From the NCBI GenBank assembly GCA_964007475.1, contig OZ023273.1:82843712-82907711 (forward strand): DNA of 64,000 nt. The letters run 5' to 3'. A program made the translations under genes and the position numbers. The notes beneath the pieces are model-generated. The model made no database searches, was not told where the DNA came from, and worked only from the letters and a program-made list of their open reading frames with translations. Source of the stretch: Hybos culiciformis (Eukaryota > Arthropoda > Insecta > Diptera > Hybotidae). Below, one piece after another: positions 1-10,209 of this stretch (its first letter is position 1; each line of letters opens with the position of its first letter).

Positions 1-1985
1 GCGCCAAGAAGTGTTTTAGTTGATATACAATACCTGTATACAATTAATTAAACCTAAATACAATTATTATGTTTCCACATGAAACTTGCAAGAGTTCTCT
101 TGATTTTTGATCATTTTAAGAATTGTTTTTACTCGAAATTATTTGAAGATTTTGAATTGCTTCATTCTTTATATTTAAAACATACATTCGTGTTATGAAG
201 CTCAAGACTCAACAGAATTGATTAATTTGACAACTAATTTATTGATAATTCTTAGGATCTAATTTTTATATTTATATATTAAAATAAATTGAAATTTATA
301 TCTTGATTCTGTGAAGTATTGAATATTATTTATATTTTGTTAATTATTTTATTTCATTTTTAATTTTTTTTATATATTTCCAGTTACTTAGTTTGTAACT
401 AATAAAAAATTTTCATAACATCAAACGAAATGTTTTTTTTAAATTTTTATTATTAAAAGAGAGATTTAAAAAAGGTGGTATTTATAAAAATGATGGTTTC
501 ATAATTTTGTAAAGATTTTTTTATGCTTTAATACAAAAATACGATGAATCACATTTACGTCCATATAATGTTAAGAAGATTTTGACAACTCGTTTATTTC
601 AAACAAGCGCTTATTATATATATATTTTTTTTGTAATTTTTAATTTTTCCAATCTATAATAACGATGGAACTTCTTATTTTTATTACACAATTCTTACAA
701 CAAAAAAAAAATCGCAAAATCATAATAAAAACGCAAACATTCATCTGTTGTAATAAATTACATTTACAGGTGAAGGCCATGTGCCTTATGACTGTGATTC
801 TTATTTTTATTTTTTTTTATTATTAAGGAATTCTTTTTTGCTTTTCATTTAGGATTTTATTTTATATATATAAAAACATGTACTTATGTATATTATATAT
901 ATAAATATATTTTCAAATAATTTATTATTTTAAATTATTAGGAATAAAAGTGTATTTTTTTTTTTATAATATTTTGATATTTTAAGGTGCAAAAATTATC
1001 ATGAAAATCATAGAAAATTCTATAGAATTTTCGCACCTGCTATAGTATAGAAGGAAAGAAAAAAAAAATCGTATTAAAAAATATAATAAATTTGTTTTAT
1101 CTTTTTTTTTCTATAAAAGAAGACCATATCAAAATTTATGCCAACTGTAAAACTTAGTGTTGTGTCGAATTATTATTATTATTATTATTTTTGTTTATTT
1201 TCATTAAAAAATACGGGTTAGGTAGGTACAAAAAAAGAAATTTTTTGCTTAAAATTGAGTTTAGGGGTTTAAAGATATTTCTGACTGCAAATGTGATAAA
1301 TTGTGATAGAAATAGATGTAATCGTGAACTGTTTTTTTTTTTTTCAAGAATTTTTAAATTTTTAGCTCTGTTCGTTACTATTTATTACGGTGAGAGGTTG
1401 GAGTTGTGTGGAAGTCTATTTTAAGCTATTTTAAGTTGTTAGCCAATACTGATGATGGGCAAATTAGTTCAAAAATGTTTGAGGGCGAACTTTATTAAAA
1501 TCCTTATTTCTCGGAAATATTTTGTGATGTCATTAATACGAGCACTGAGAGAAGAGAAATATCGAATAACAGAAATATCGAATAATCGAAATTTAATGGT
1601 TGCCGAAATAAACTTATATAATTGCAGGAATTCTTTTTGAAAAAATATTTATCACTCTCTGAAAAAAAAAACAATGTTGTTGAAACAGAATTATTGTTTC
1701 TGCAAAAAAAACATATTGGTCGAAAAAGAATTCAAAAAAGCAATTCTGTCAGTGAGATTATTTCCACAAAGGCAAAATAAGGGTAATCGCTTAGAATATT
1801 TGATAAGTCACTAGCGGGATCCAGGAGAGAGGTAGCTTTCACATCAAAGATTTAAGCGAGGCATCGAGAATCGAATTTAGAAGCCTACTTAAATTTGGGT
1901 AAAGGACTGGGATTTTTAATATAATAAAATCTAGTTCACAACATTAAACATTCGGGGAGGATTTTTGTCGGTGGTACCCTATGAG
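1..1985. other. AT-rich intergenic DNA, no gene recognised
   Basis: Long A and T runs dominate and frames are short and low in complexity. A small direct repeat (about 17 bp, core AGAAATATCGAATAA) sits near 1553-1587. I see no protein family, tRNA fold or splice-bounded coding stretch on either strand. Confidence 0.6.
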
Positions 1986-1989
1986 TCTA

Positions 1990-2045
1990 TGCAGCGGCAG
2001 ACTGGCAGTCGGGCATACCGGGCAAATGCCCGGTGGGCCGACAGT
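1990..2045. mobile_element. hAT-like transposon end (fragment)
   Basis: The stretch starting CAGCGGCAGACTGGCAG, followed by a GC-rich inverted motif around GGGCATACCGGGC, looks like a terminus of a non-autonomous hAT-type element. It contrasts sharply with its AT-rich surroundings. I could not find the matching opposite end, so this is one end only. The superfamily is inferred from the look of the terminus. Confidence 0.3.
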
Positions 2046-2397
2046 TTTTTTTTAATATTATATATTCTGTACAAGCTTACGAAACTAGAATTCAAAGTAA
2101 TAAATAATTTAATTATCCAAGAAGATATTCAATAAATTAAACAATTACATACTTAAGTTATTGGGGCCGATTTCATAAATTTATTTCTTTAAGTAAATTG
2201 TTATTTCCTTTTTAATTAGCAAAACCGAGTAGTTCTTGAATATTTGCGCTAACCGTGTTTGAAAAAACGAAAAAATTAATTATTTTTTATTTTTATTTTC
2301 ATATGTAATTAAAAATATGTGCATTATTTATTTTTTTTTTGGAATTTAAATATAGTATATTATTTACTGTTTTTGGGCATTTTTTCATTTAAAAATT

Positions 2398-2900
2398 TTT
2401 CTCGAATTATCACATAAAAATCGTTTTTGAGATTGTGCAGTTATTCATTTAAAACGGTTTATCACATAAAACCAAAATGAATTTGAAAATATATGAAAAA
2501 TTTTATGTGATAATTCGTTTTTAAATGAATTAGTGCATAAAATTTTTTCGTTTGAATTTTTTTATGCGATAATTCGTTTTAGAATTTATGTGCTATTTCG
2601 TTTTCAAATGATTTATCACATAAAAACCAAAAAATATATTTTATGTGATAATTCGTTTTTTTACGAATTAGTGCATAAATTTTGAAAATGTAGATTTATG
2701 CGCTAATTCGTATTCAAACGAATTAGTGCATAAAAAATGTGAATTTATCGCATAATGACATATCACATAATTTTCAAAGTGAATTGTCACATAATTTTTT
2801 TTTATGACATAATTCATTAAAAAACGAAATAGCACATAAATTTATATTTTCATATTTTATGAGCTAATTCATTTTAAAATAAAGTAGTGAATAAAAACAG
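2398..2900. repeat. Degenerate array of inverted ~10-20 bp motifs
   Basis: Two motifs alternate in both orientations: TTATGTGATAATTCGTTTT and its complement, and a sister form ACGAATTAGTGCATAAA. At least a dozen diverged copies are spread over 500 bp, with neighbouring copies often facing each other and so able to form many small hairpins. There is no coding potential. It may be the inside of a MITE, possibly linked to the hAT-like end at 1990, or a small satellite. Confidence 0.65.
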
Positions 2901-3514
2901 ACTAAATCGTTTATTTTGGTATGTAATAATTGTGTCATCTACGATCAGTACATATCAGTACACTAATCTCTCTTTTTATGTGGTTCATCAATCACTATAT
3001 TTGAGGTTAAATTCATTTTAAGTTTCATGTCGCTCTAGATTTTTTGATCAAGGAAAATCACTATATTTGATGTTCAATTTATGTATGATTAGAAAAAAAT
3101 ATCCAGAAATAATTTTATTCAAGTTTATTTAATTCAACATGTGCATTTATTTTTTTTTTTTATTAAGGAGCATACATTTCATTTCGTTTAATTTTTATCA
3201 ACTAATAATAATTAATAATATAAAAATAATATAAAATAATATAATTGTTGCATGCACGTCATACGATACAAAAATAAAAAAGATACAAATAAAAAAATTT
3301 AAATAAAACCATTTGTTCGTTTTTTTTTTTCAAATAATTTGTGGGTTGTGGCGACCAGCGAATTCCGAATGCTGTTAATATTTAATCGGCGAAAAGAAGG
3401 AAATAAAAGTAATTTTAATTTATCTGTAAAAGTATTCGACTCTGCTAAACGCTTGATTGCCACAACGCATACTATACATTTAAAGCGGGTGCAACAGATA
3501 TAAAACTGCGAATA
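2901..3514. other. AT-rich spacer
   Basis: A short direct repetition of AATCACTATATTTGA-like text occurs near 2990-3070. The last 250 bp on the minus strand may be the 3' flank of the decayed gene at 3515-6151. Nothing else is recognised. Confidence 0.5.
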
Positions 3515-4300
3515 CAATATTACGCGAACGACAGTTCACGACAAATCGGGAATTTGACTGTGAAAACGGAATTCCCGGATTCTCGTTGAAAAAATCTCTA
3601 TGCTACAGTTTTAATTTCATTAAAACAATCCTCACATGCATATAAATGACCGCAGTGAAACGTTCGACTTGGTGTGGCTTCCATGCAAAGAACACAACGT
3701 AATTGATCATGAAATTGTTGTTCTTGGCCATCATCTGCTTCTGATTCGATTTGAATGACATCGTCGGCATTTTCACCACCATCAAATTTACCGATTTCCG
3801 CTTCCAATTTCGTGTTGTGAAAAATTACGCGGCTCAAAAATTCTTCTGGAGTCAGTTTACCTTCGTCCAAGGGCTTGGTTACTTTTGGAAGGCATTCTTT
3901 TTCCAATTCTTTTTTATTATTTAGTTTAATTTTCAATAATCACCCCTTTGATCCACTGCTCTTCATTTCTTCTAACGCTTCGACCTTCATTTTTTCAAAC
4001 GCACCATCAATTTTCCAAGCGAGTAGCAGCGGTAAAAAAAGTAATTTTCCTTAAATTTCGAGAGCGGCTACATTTGCTCGAATCGCTTCCACAAATCCGG
4101 AAATGCCATGCGCATGACGGGGGAAAGCCTGACAGTAATGGAACCAACATGTATGGAATATGGATGCAATGATCCCATTTCTCGAATGCTTGCTTTTGCT
4201 AATAAAAACCATCATGTTTTTGACCTTAATATCTCTAAGGCATCCCTTAAAGCTGGTTTAAAGGCTAATTATTTTTTCACTAATAACATTGGAAGACTTT
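3515..4300 (-). pseudogene. Decayed 3' part of FLYWCH-MULE gene with RING-like finger
   Basis: Reading on the minus strand, 4020-4300 gives broken text resembling the region after the catalytic core of MULE-type transposases (ALRDALEIL, FLLAKASIREMG, FPDLWKRFEQM), interrupted by stops. After a break, 3598-3936 is open for 112 residues: an acidic stretch, then a RING-like half, CVLCMEATPSRTFHCGHLYA followed by CEDC. That fits Cx2C...CxHx2Cx2C spacing. The frame stops soon afterwards, but about 50 bp on FPICREL appears, where a RING domain would have CPICR, so the seventh ligand seems changed to F. I infer one old gene ending in a RING finger. Alternatively a separate RING gene fragment lies beside the MULE relic. 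Stops and frame changes make it non-functional. Confidence 0.5.
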
Positions 4301-4309
4301 AATTAATAT

Positions 4310-4859
4310 TTAAATTTTCTGTATATCCGAAGCCAAGGGAAGTGGTAGACTAAAGATAATTCTTCTAATTATTATTTTTATTTTATTTTTTAAATTTAAA
4401 TTATCGTTTCACATACAAACGTACCCTGACGAAGTAATGTAAGACAATATATACTTCATATATTATCTGAAGCCGATAGGTCGTTGTATGCTGATTGTTT
4501 TTAATTTGAGTTATTTTTTATTTTATTTTATTTTTTTTTTTTGATTCATTTTGAATCTTCATGAAATGTCTTAGTTATTCTTCTTCTTCTTCTTATTGTA
4601 TTTTTAATTTTTTTAATTTATTCTTTCTTCTAATATTTACTCTCTTTTTTTTTAAATTTTTTACTAGGGAAACTATTCTTTGGTTATGTTGTATGTCACT
4701 AGTGATTTCGTTCTTTATCAGAAACGAGACTTGTTCTTATTGTTTTATGTTTGTTTTTTCTATAATTCTTTTTTTTTTTTTTTTCTGATGCTTGATTTAA
4801 GCATCGTTTGGTGGTAATATTAAAATTCCATTGCATGCTTCGTACCGAGCCCTCTCCTC
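4310..4859. other. AT-rich stretch between two parts of the decayed gene
   Basis: Dominated by T runs, with a TTC run near 4575. It could be an intron or a later insertion in the FLYWCH-MULE relic. The hydrophobic reading on the plus strand at 4561-4788 is a by-product of poly-T. Confidence 0.5.
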
Positions 4860-6151
4860 TCATATTAGCATGTATATGAGAGTGATGGTAAAGTTTTCAT
4901 GGCAATTTATTGCCTTGAAGTGCAGTGGTGTTAGGATACACCCCCAACTCATTAGAATATAACATGAGTATAGCTCTGCCTCAGGATAACTTTTAGTAAT
5001 GCTGATCGCATTGCACGTTTGTAATAAGTCATGAACGAGCTGCACTTGAGACTGAGGAGAAAAAAATCAAATATTATTTTGAGATTCAATTTATTCAATT
5101 CATACCTGATAATACTTTTATCAATATTTTTGAACAGATGAACATAACACGCTTCTGTTTTTCTGGTCATCAAAACAAAAATAAATGGATTGGTCTGCAA
5201 ATAGAGAAAGAAAAAAACGTTAATTTTTTTCTCATATAAATTTATAAATAACAAAAAAAACCTTTTCCATGTATTCGATGTGGATAATCAATAACTGGTT
5301 GAATTCACTCATTGGCACCACTTTAAACGTGGCATCCATTAAATAATTGCGACGAACCCGGTCAATTGTCAAAATACCCCGTATGTTTGATTTAGACGCA
5401 AAGATGCATAAGCGAAATCATCGCATTTTTAAACCGAATGATAAAATGGTTCGCGATCACCAAACTGAAAATATGCATAATCAATATATAAAAATAAAAA
5501 TCAAATTTAATTCGATTATTTTTTTTTCTTACCAGAAACACTGAAATTCTTCTGCATTATAGTTTCGTCTTGGAAACGCAAAGTAACCTCCGCCGCAGTT
5601 TTCGGTGGCTTGGGCAAAATCTTTTCTGTGATACGCTGCAAATTGCGAACCATTTTATCCAAGCTCATGCTTTGCTCAATTTCACCATCCTCACATCTGT
5701 ACGGTCAAAATACAATTAGAATTCGAACAGAAAAAAAAGCAAAAAAACATATAAAAAAAACTATGTACTCACTCTTGCACATTACGATGCTAATCTTCCG
5801 ATAAACGCATTTTACCGTCCGTCACAGAAAGAGCCTCACATTCACTTTTTATTTTGCTTGCCAGTTTCAGCTCTTCGTACACCGATTTTTGGTTGTTTGA
5901 ATGACTATACTGGTAATTTTTTTTTACTTGGTTTGGTTCGTTCGATCAAAAAAAAGGCGAACGGTACAATCAGTGATTCGACAAATATAATAATATCCGT
6001 TTTTGTATTTGTGATTTTTTTTGAACAATTGTTTGTCGTTCAACAAATATAATAATTCAGAATCCGCTCGTCCAGCTCTAATAAATTGAAATTCTTTTTG
6101 GTCACTCGACTGTGATTATATGACACTGTTGCTTTCTTCAGAAGACTCCAT
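4860..6151 (-). pseudogene. Decayed FLYWCH zinc finger - MULE transposase-like gene, five exons
   Basis: A start codon at 6151 opens MESSEE.... A FLYWCH-type finger follows (about 5950-6090; LLYLLNDKQLFKKNHKYKNG, then YYYICRITDC). The MULE catalytic core follows at about 5110-5400: RRNYLMDATFKVVP with the first catalytic Asp, FVLMTRKTEACY, then SSFMTYYKRAMRSALLKV and YPEAELYSCY. Four short GT-AG introns are visible: 5697-5772, 5465-5532, 5195-5261 and 5052-5105. Joining across 5195-5261 keeps the family pattern exactly in frame. The gene is dead: a stop occurs 12 codons after the ATG, another interrupts the SED...HRNVQ stretch near 5795, and frame changes occur before the DATF exon and between SALLKV and YPEAEL. 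FLYWCH plus MULE is a known combination (for example, Phantom-type Mutator transposons of animals). Whether this was a transposon or a host-recruited gene cannot be told; I saw no terminal repeats. Confidence 0.7.
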
Positions 6152-6902
6152 CACAAATAAGTAGAAAAAAAAAAACCGAATCGAAATAAAAATGAAAAAC
6201 GATGTGTATCTCTCAACTATAGCGCACAAACTGACTCAGGGCTGCCAGGCAAAACAAATGAAATTTCCTCAAATTTTTAAGAATTTCCCCAAATTACGCT
6301 TTTTTAAAAAATTTCCTCAAATTTATTTTTTATATTTTTTTGGATTAAAATTTTTTTTTCCCTAAACAGTGATCCCAGAAGTCAAGATTTTTCTTGATTT
6401 TCAAGATTTTAAAAATTTAACAAACTTACCAAAACTGTTAATAAGTACCTTTAAATTGTACAATAAACATAATTATTAGAAAAAGACTATAAAAACTTAG
6501 AGAAGATTATTTAACTCTTCTTTTAGTAATAGATTAGGAAAAAAATATATTAAGATGTTTCTAACTTAAATAATATCTTCTTTTTTTAATTATTTTAAAT
6601 TACTTTATAATTGTTAAAAAATAAAAAAAATAAAAATAAATAAAGATATATCTTAGATCATGTCCTCATTAACATTTTATAAAGAAATATTTTATAAAAT
6701 TAATTTCTTTTGAATTGCAGTAACACTAATTTTATATTAGAATTAAGTAAAAATATTGTATCCAGATTTTGTTTATTTTCTTCATTTAATTAGGTTACGA
6801 AGGATAGTATGAAGATGAAGTTGTTACATAAAATTATACTTACGATAAAGTTCGTAGTCCGGAAAAATCGCAGATAAGGTGCTTAAAGTCCATATACACC
6901 TT
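6152..6902. other. AT-rich flank with possible hAT-type end
   Basis: Near 6237 the text CAGGGCTGCCAGGCAAAAC resembles an hAT terminus, and it is followed by three copies of AAATTTCCTCAAATTT-like sequence up to 6330. No opposite end is found. The remainder, up to the BEL insertion point, has no recognisable gene. Confidence 0.4.
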
Positions 6903-7212
6903 TGAACCAAATTCAAAGACTTATTTATTCAGACTGATTTTATTATATATTATTTTTATATATAATTCATAATTTTATAAGTGATATTAATTAACAGTAT
7001 AATTCAGTATAATTCAATTATTCATGATTTTGTCTATATCAATTTATTGATGTATATGATTGCCTTTGATTTATATACTTTTCCCCTACAATCTTAACAT
7101 TGTTTGTAGTTGAAAATTGGCATAGTACATTGCGTTGATATTTTATTCAAAGTTGAGGTGTTTGCATCTTAAATAATAATTTGTGTTGAAGTTGTAATAT
7201 AAACCTTCAACA
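6903..7212 (-). repeat. 3' LTR of the BEL/Pao element
   Basis: Matches 14990-15299 base for base as far as I can check, and runs from TGTTGAAGG to TTTGGTTCA on the minus strand. A TATA-like TATATAAA is at 7071-7078 and AATAAATAAG, a likely poly(A) signal, near 6921-6930. The ends are TG...CA. Confidence 0.95.
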
Positions 7213-7227
7213 TTCTCCCGCCTCTAA
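7213..7227 (-). promoter_or_regulatory. Polypurine tract
   Basis: On the minus strand AGAGGCGGGAGAA directly abuts the first base of the 3' LTR. It is the only long purine run there and lies where plus-strand DNA priming must occur. Confidence 0.85.
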
Positions 7228-7882
7228 ATGTTGGAAAATTATTTGAAGTGATTCTGAGTCGGATGACTTCATGATTAAGTATTTTGCTTGCACCAAACTT
7301 TGCTATCACAATTGAAACCCATCACATTATTATTATCCTCTTGTTAAAAGACAATTTTGGATTTGTTCGTTCAATGAATCAATCATAGAGCCAAACATCT
7401 TGTAATATTATGTCATATTTGACATATTGTTATTAATTATGATCGGTGGTTCTGAATATAGCGTCTATGTTGATCCATGGTCTTTTAACGCGATAAAATA
7501 TTTAAATTTAAATAACTAAAATGAAAAAATGCTTTCATATCTAGGATTAATATTAATTTTAATAAATAATTCTTTCAAAAAAATCGAGAAATATGATGGA
7601 GCGAGTATCAAGCGTGTGCATGTTTTAATAAATTTTGTAGTATTTTTAGAAGCGGAGAGTAATGTTTTTTTTAAAAAATATGTTTAATTTTTAATTAATG
7701 TTTATTTTAATGTTATAACACAAAAGTTTGTGTCAATATATTTTGAGATTATACTCATGAAATTCTCTGGATACAATTCGAATTCATCAAAAAACAACTT
7801 TACTTGAGTATTTTAAAATTTATGATTGATTTTTATTTAATATTACAAAAAATTTAATAAGTGATAGAAAAAAAATTAAAAT
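7228..7882 (-). other. 3' untranslated region of the BEL/Pao element
   Basis: AT-rich DNA between the end of pol and the polypurine tract. There is no open frame of note and no sign of an envelope gene. Confidence 0.7.
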
Positions 7883-10087
7883 CTAATCAGGAAGTAAGCA
7901 TAATTTTATAATTGGTCTTATCAGTACGTTATTTTCTGTTTTAACTGTGGCTACTCGAATTTGGTCATCTTTACCTTTGTGAAGATCAATTATTCGACCA
8001 AGTTTCCATTGAGTTGGGGGGGTATTATCTTCCTTTATGACAACGATTTTTCCTAAGATTTCATTTTGTTCAATCTTTTTCCATTTTGAACGTTGATGTA
8101 GAGTGTTGAGGTAGTCTTTGCTCCAACGGTCCCAGAAATATTTTCTAATTTTTTGAAATTCGTTAAATCGTTTTATATTATTAATTTCGATAGGAGAATC
8201 AAATGAATTATCTAAGTGTGTAAGAAGCGGACGACCAATTAAAAAATGGCCAGGCGTCAAAGCATTTATTTCGTTAGGGTCTTCGTTCAAAGAAGTAAGA
8301 GGTCTACTGTTAAGGATCATTTCGATTTGGCATAAAATTGTCGCTAAATCTTCAAAAGCAATAGACTGATTGCAACAAATTCGACGTAAGTGATACTTCA
8401 TGGATTTTACCCCAGCTTCATGCAATCCACCAAAGTGTGGTGCTGAAGGAGGAATAAATTTAAAGTTTATTTGACGTTCGGCTAACTTTTTTGCGGCTTC
8501 GTCAGATACTCTTTTTATAGCACTATTATATTCTTTTTCGAGGTCATTTTTTGCGCCTATAAAATTAGTAGCGTTATCACAAAAAATTGTTCGGCATAAC
8601 CCTCTACGGGCGTAAAATCTTGAAAAAGCTTGCAGGAATGTTTTTGTAGAAAGATCGCTTACAGGTTCTAAATGAATCGCTTTAGTTGAGCAACAAACGA
8701 AAACACAAACATAACCTTTCGTGAAACGATTGCATCTTCCGTGAAATAATTTTAATTGAAAAGGGCCTGCAAAATCTAAACAGACATGAACAAAAATGGA
8801 ATTGGCTAGTATCCTTTCTGAGGGTAAAGGACTCATAATTTGTTGAAGGGTTTTTTGTTTAAAGATTGTGCAGATTTTACATTGGTTTATAATTGATTTG
8901 CATAATTGCTTTAGTTTAGTTATCCAAAACTCTTGTCGAACTATATTCATCATTAAAGTTATGTTTCCGTGTAGGGTTAATTTGTGAATTTCACTTAAAT
9001 ATAATTTTACGAAAGAACTTTGGCTTGGTAATATAATTGGATATTTTTCGTTGAATGCAATATTTCGATTTGTTAGTCTACTATTCATTCTTATGATTAA
9101 ATTGTCATCAATAAAAGGGTTGAATTTTAGTAAAATACTAGATTTGGAGAGGTTGGATTTATTCAATAATTCTTCATATTCAGTTTGGAAATGTATTTTC
9201 TGAGCATTTAAAATTAATTTATCCTTAATAATTTTCAGCTCTTTTGATTGAATAGGTTCGGCAGAGTTAAAATGGCTATCTTTTATTTTCTTGCATTTAA
9301 TATAAAATCTGTAACAAATAGTTAAAACACGAAGAGCTCGGTAATAACATGAAAAACGACTGCAAACTTCATTATCCACCGATAAAGAAAAAACTAACTT
9401 GACTTTTCTTTCTTCTAGACAGGTTTCTGGAACCTTTTGTATTGGAGGCCAGAAAGATTCCGATTTCAAAAGCCACGTGGGGCCTTCCCACCACATTTTG
9501 TTATTAATGAGGTCTTTCGCAGACTGTCCTCGAGATGGGAAATCTGCAGGGTTTTCTTTGGAACTAACATAGTTAAATGGAATGTTATCGATATAGTCAT
9601 GAATTTTCGCCACTCTATTTCCTATGAATGGTTTCCATTTAGAAGGATTGGAGTTAATCCACGCCAAAGCTACTTGTGAATCGGACCAGGCATAATATTT
9701 AACATTGGTCATTTCAATAGTTGTCTTTATGAATCTAATAAGTTTTGATGACAAAACTGCCGCACATAGTTCTAACCTCGGCAAAGATATTAACTTAATG
9801 GGGGCGATTTTTGTTTTGGAAGTGACAAGATTGGAATAAATTTGATTGTTATTTTCAATTCGTATGTAACAGCATGTTGCGTAAGCTTTCGTTGAAGCAT
9901 CGCAAAAAAAATGAAATTGAACTGGATTGTCAAGGTTATAGCGATACCATCGCGGAATTTTTATATTTTCGATTAAAGGTAAATCTTGTGATAATTTTGA
10001 CCATTCTTTGATTATGTCGTCAGGAATTTCTTCATCCCAGTCAATATGCTTTCGCCAAATATTTTGAATAAGAAGTTTTCCATTCAT
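7883..10087 (-). CDS. pol: BEL/Pao pol, 3' half: RNase H and integrase
   Basis: Open for 734 residues from the first Met; the frame is also open upstream to about 10340, where it should join the reverse transcriptase. An RNase H-like segment carries acidic positions D63 (FCDAS), E106 (LPRLELC), D136 (AWSDSQ) and D182 (NPADFPSR). The integrase zinc finger uses H368, H373, C403 and C406 (CKIC). The integrase core shows D438 (CLDFAGP), D504 (FCDNATNF) and E557 (GLHEAG), the DDE triad. The last 100 residues (FWDRWSKDYL...LIRPIIKL) match the DUF5641-type tail of BEL polyproteins. All key residues are intact. This is not a separate gene: it lacks its reverse transcriptase only because of the frame break, and M1 is simply the first methionine after it. 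Confidence 0.9.
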   Translation of the reverse strand: MNGKLLIQNIWRKHIDWDEEIPDDIIKEWSKLSQDLPLIENIKIPRWYRYNLDNPVQFHFFCDASTKAYATCCYIRIENNNQIYSNLVTSKTKIAPIKLISLPRLELCAAVLSSKLIRFIKTTIEMTNVKYYAWSDSQVALAWINSNPSKWKPFIGNRVAKIHDYIDNIPFNYVSSKENPADFPSRGQSAKDLINNKMWWEGPTWLLKSESFWPPIQKVPETCLEERKVKLVFSLSVDNEVCSRFSCYYRALRVLTICYRFYIKCKKIKDSHFNSAEPIQSKELKIIKDKLILNAQKIHFQTEYEELLNKSNLSKSSILLKFNPFIDDNLIIRMNSRLTNRNIAFNEKYPIILPSQSSFVKLYLSEIHKLTLHGNITLMMNIVRQEFWITKLKQLCKSIINQCKICTIFKQKTLQQIMSPLPSERILANSIFVHVCLDFAGPFQLKLFHGRCNRFTKGYVCVFVCCSTKAIHLEPVSDLSTKTFLQAFSRFYARRGLCRTIFCDNATNFIGAKNDLEKEYNSAIKRVSDEAAKKLAERQINFKFIPPSAPHFGGLHEAGVKSMKYHLRRICCNQSIAFEDLATILCQIEMILNSRPLTSLNEDPNEINALTPGHFLIGRPLLTHLDNSFDSPIEINNIKRFNEFQKIRKYFWDRWSKDYLNTLHQRSKWKKIEQNEILGKIVVIKEDNTPPTQWKLGRIIDLHKGKDDQIRVATVKTENNVLIRPIIKLCLLPD

Positions 10088-10209
10088 GACTATAGGAGCT
10101 AATAAACCTAACGGGTCGAAAATTTTTGAAATTTGTGAGAAAAGTTTACGTTTTGTGATTGGGGAACTGATTTCCGGCCAATTTAGTTTGAAAGTGAATA
10201 AATCTTCGT

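Noticed and set aside
4108..4302. Plus-strand frame GESLTVMEPTCMEYGCNDPI...
   Set aside because: It is the complement of the decayed MULE segment; the minus-strand text fits family order better.
4561..4788. 75-residue hydrophobic plus-strand frame
   Set aside because: Driven by poly-T and TTC runs; no membrane-protein family and no conserved features.
7228..7882. Possible envelope gene of the BEL element
   Set aside because: Only ~650 bp of stop-rich AT sequence remains between pol and the polypurine tract.
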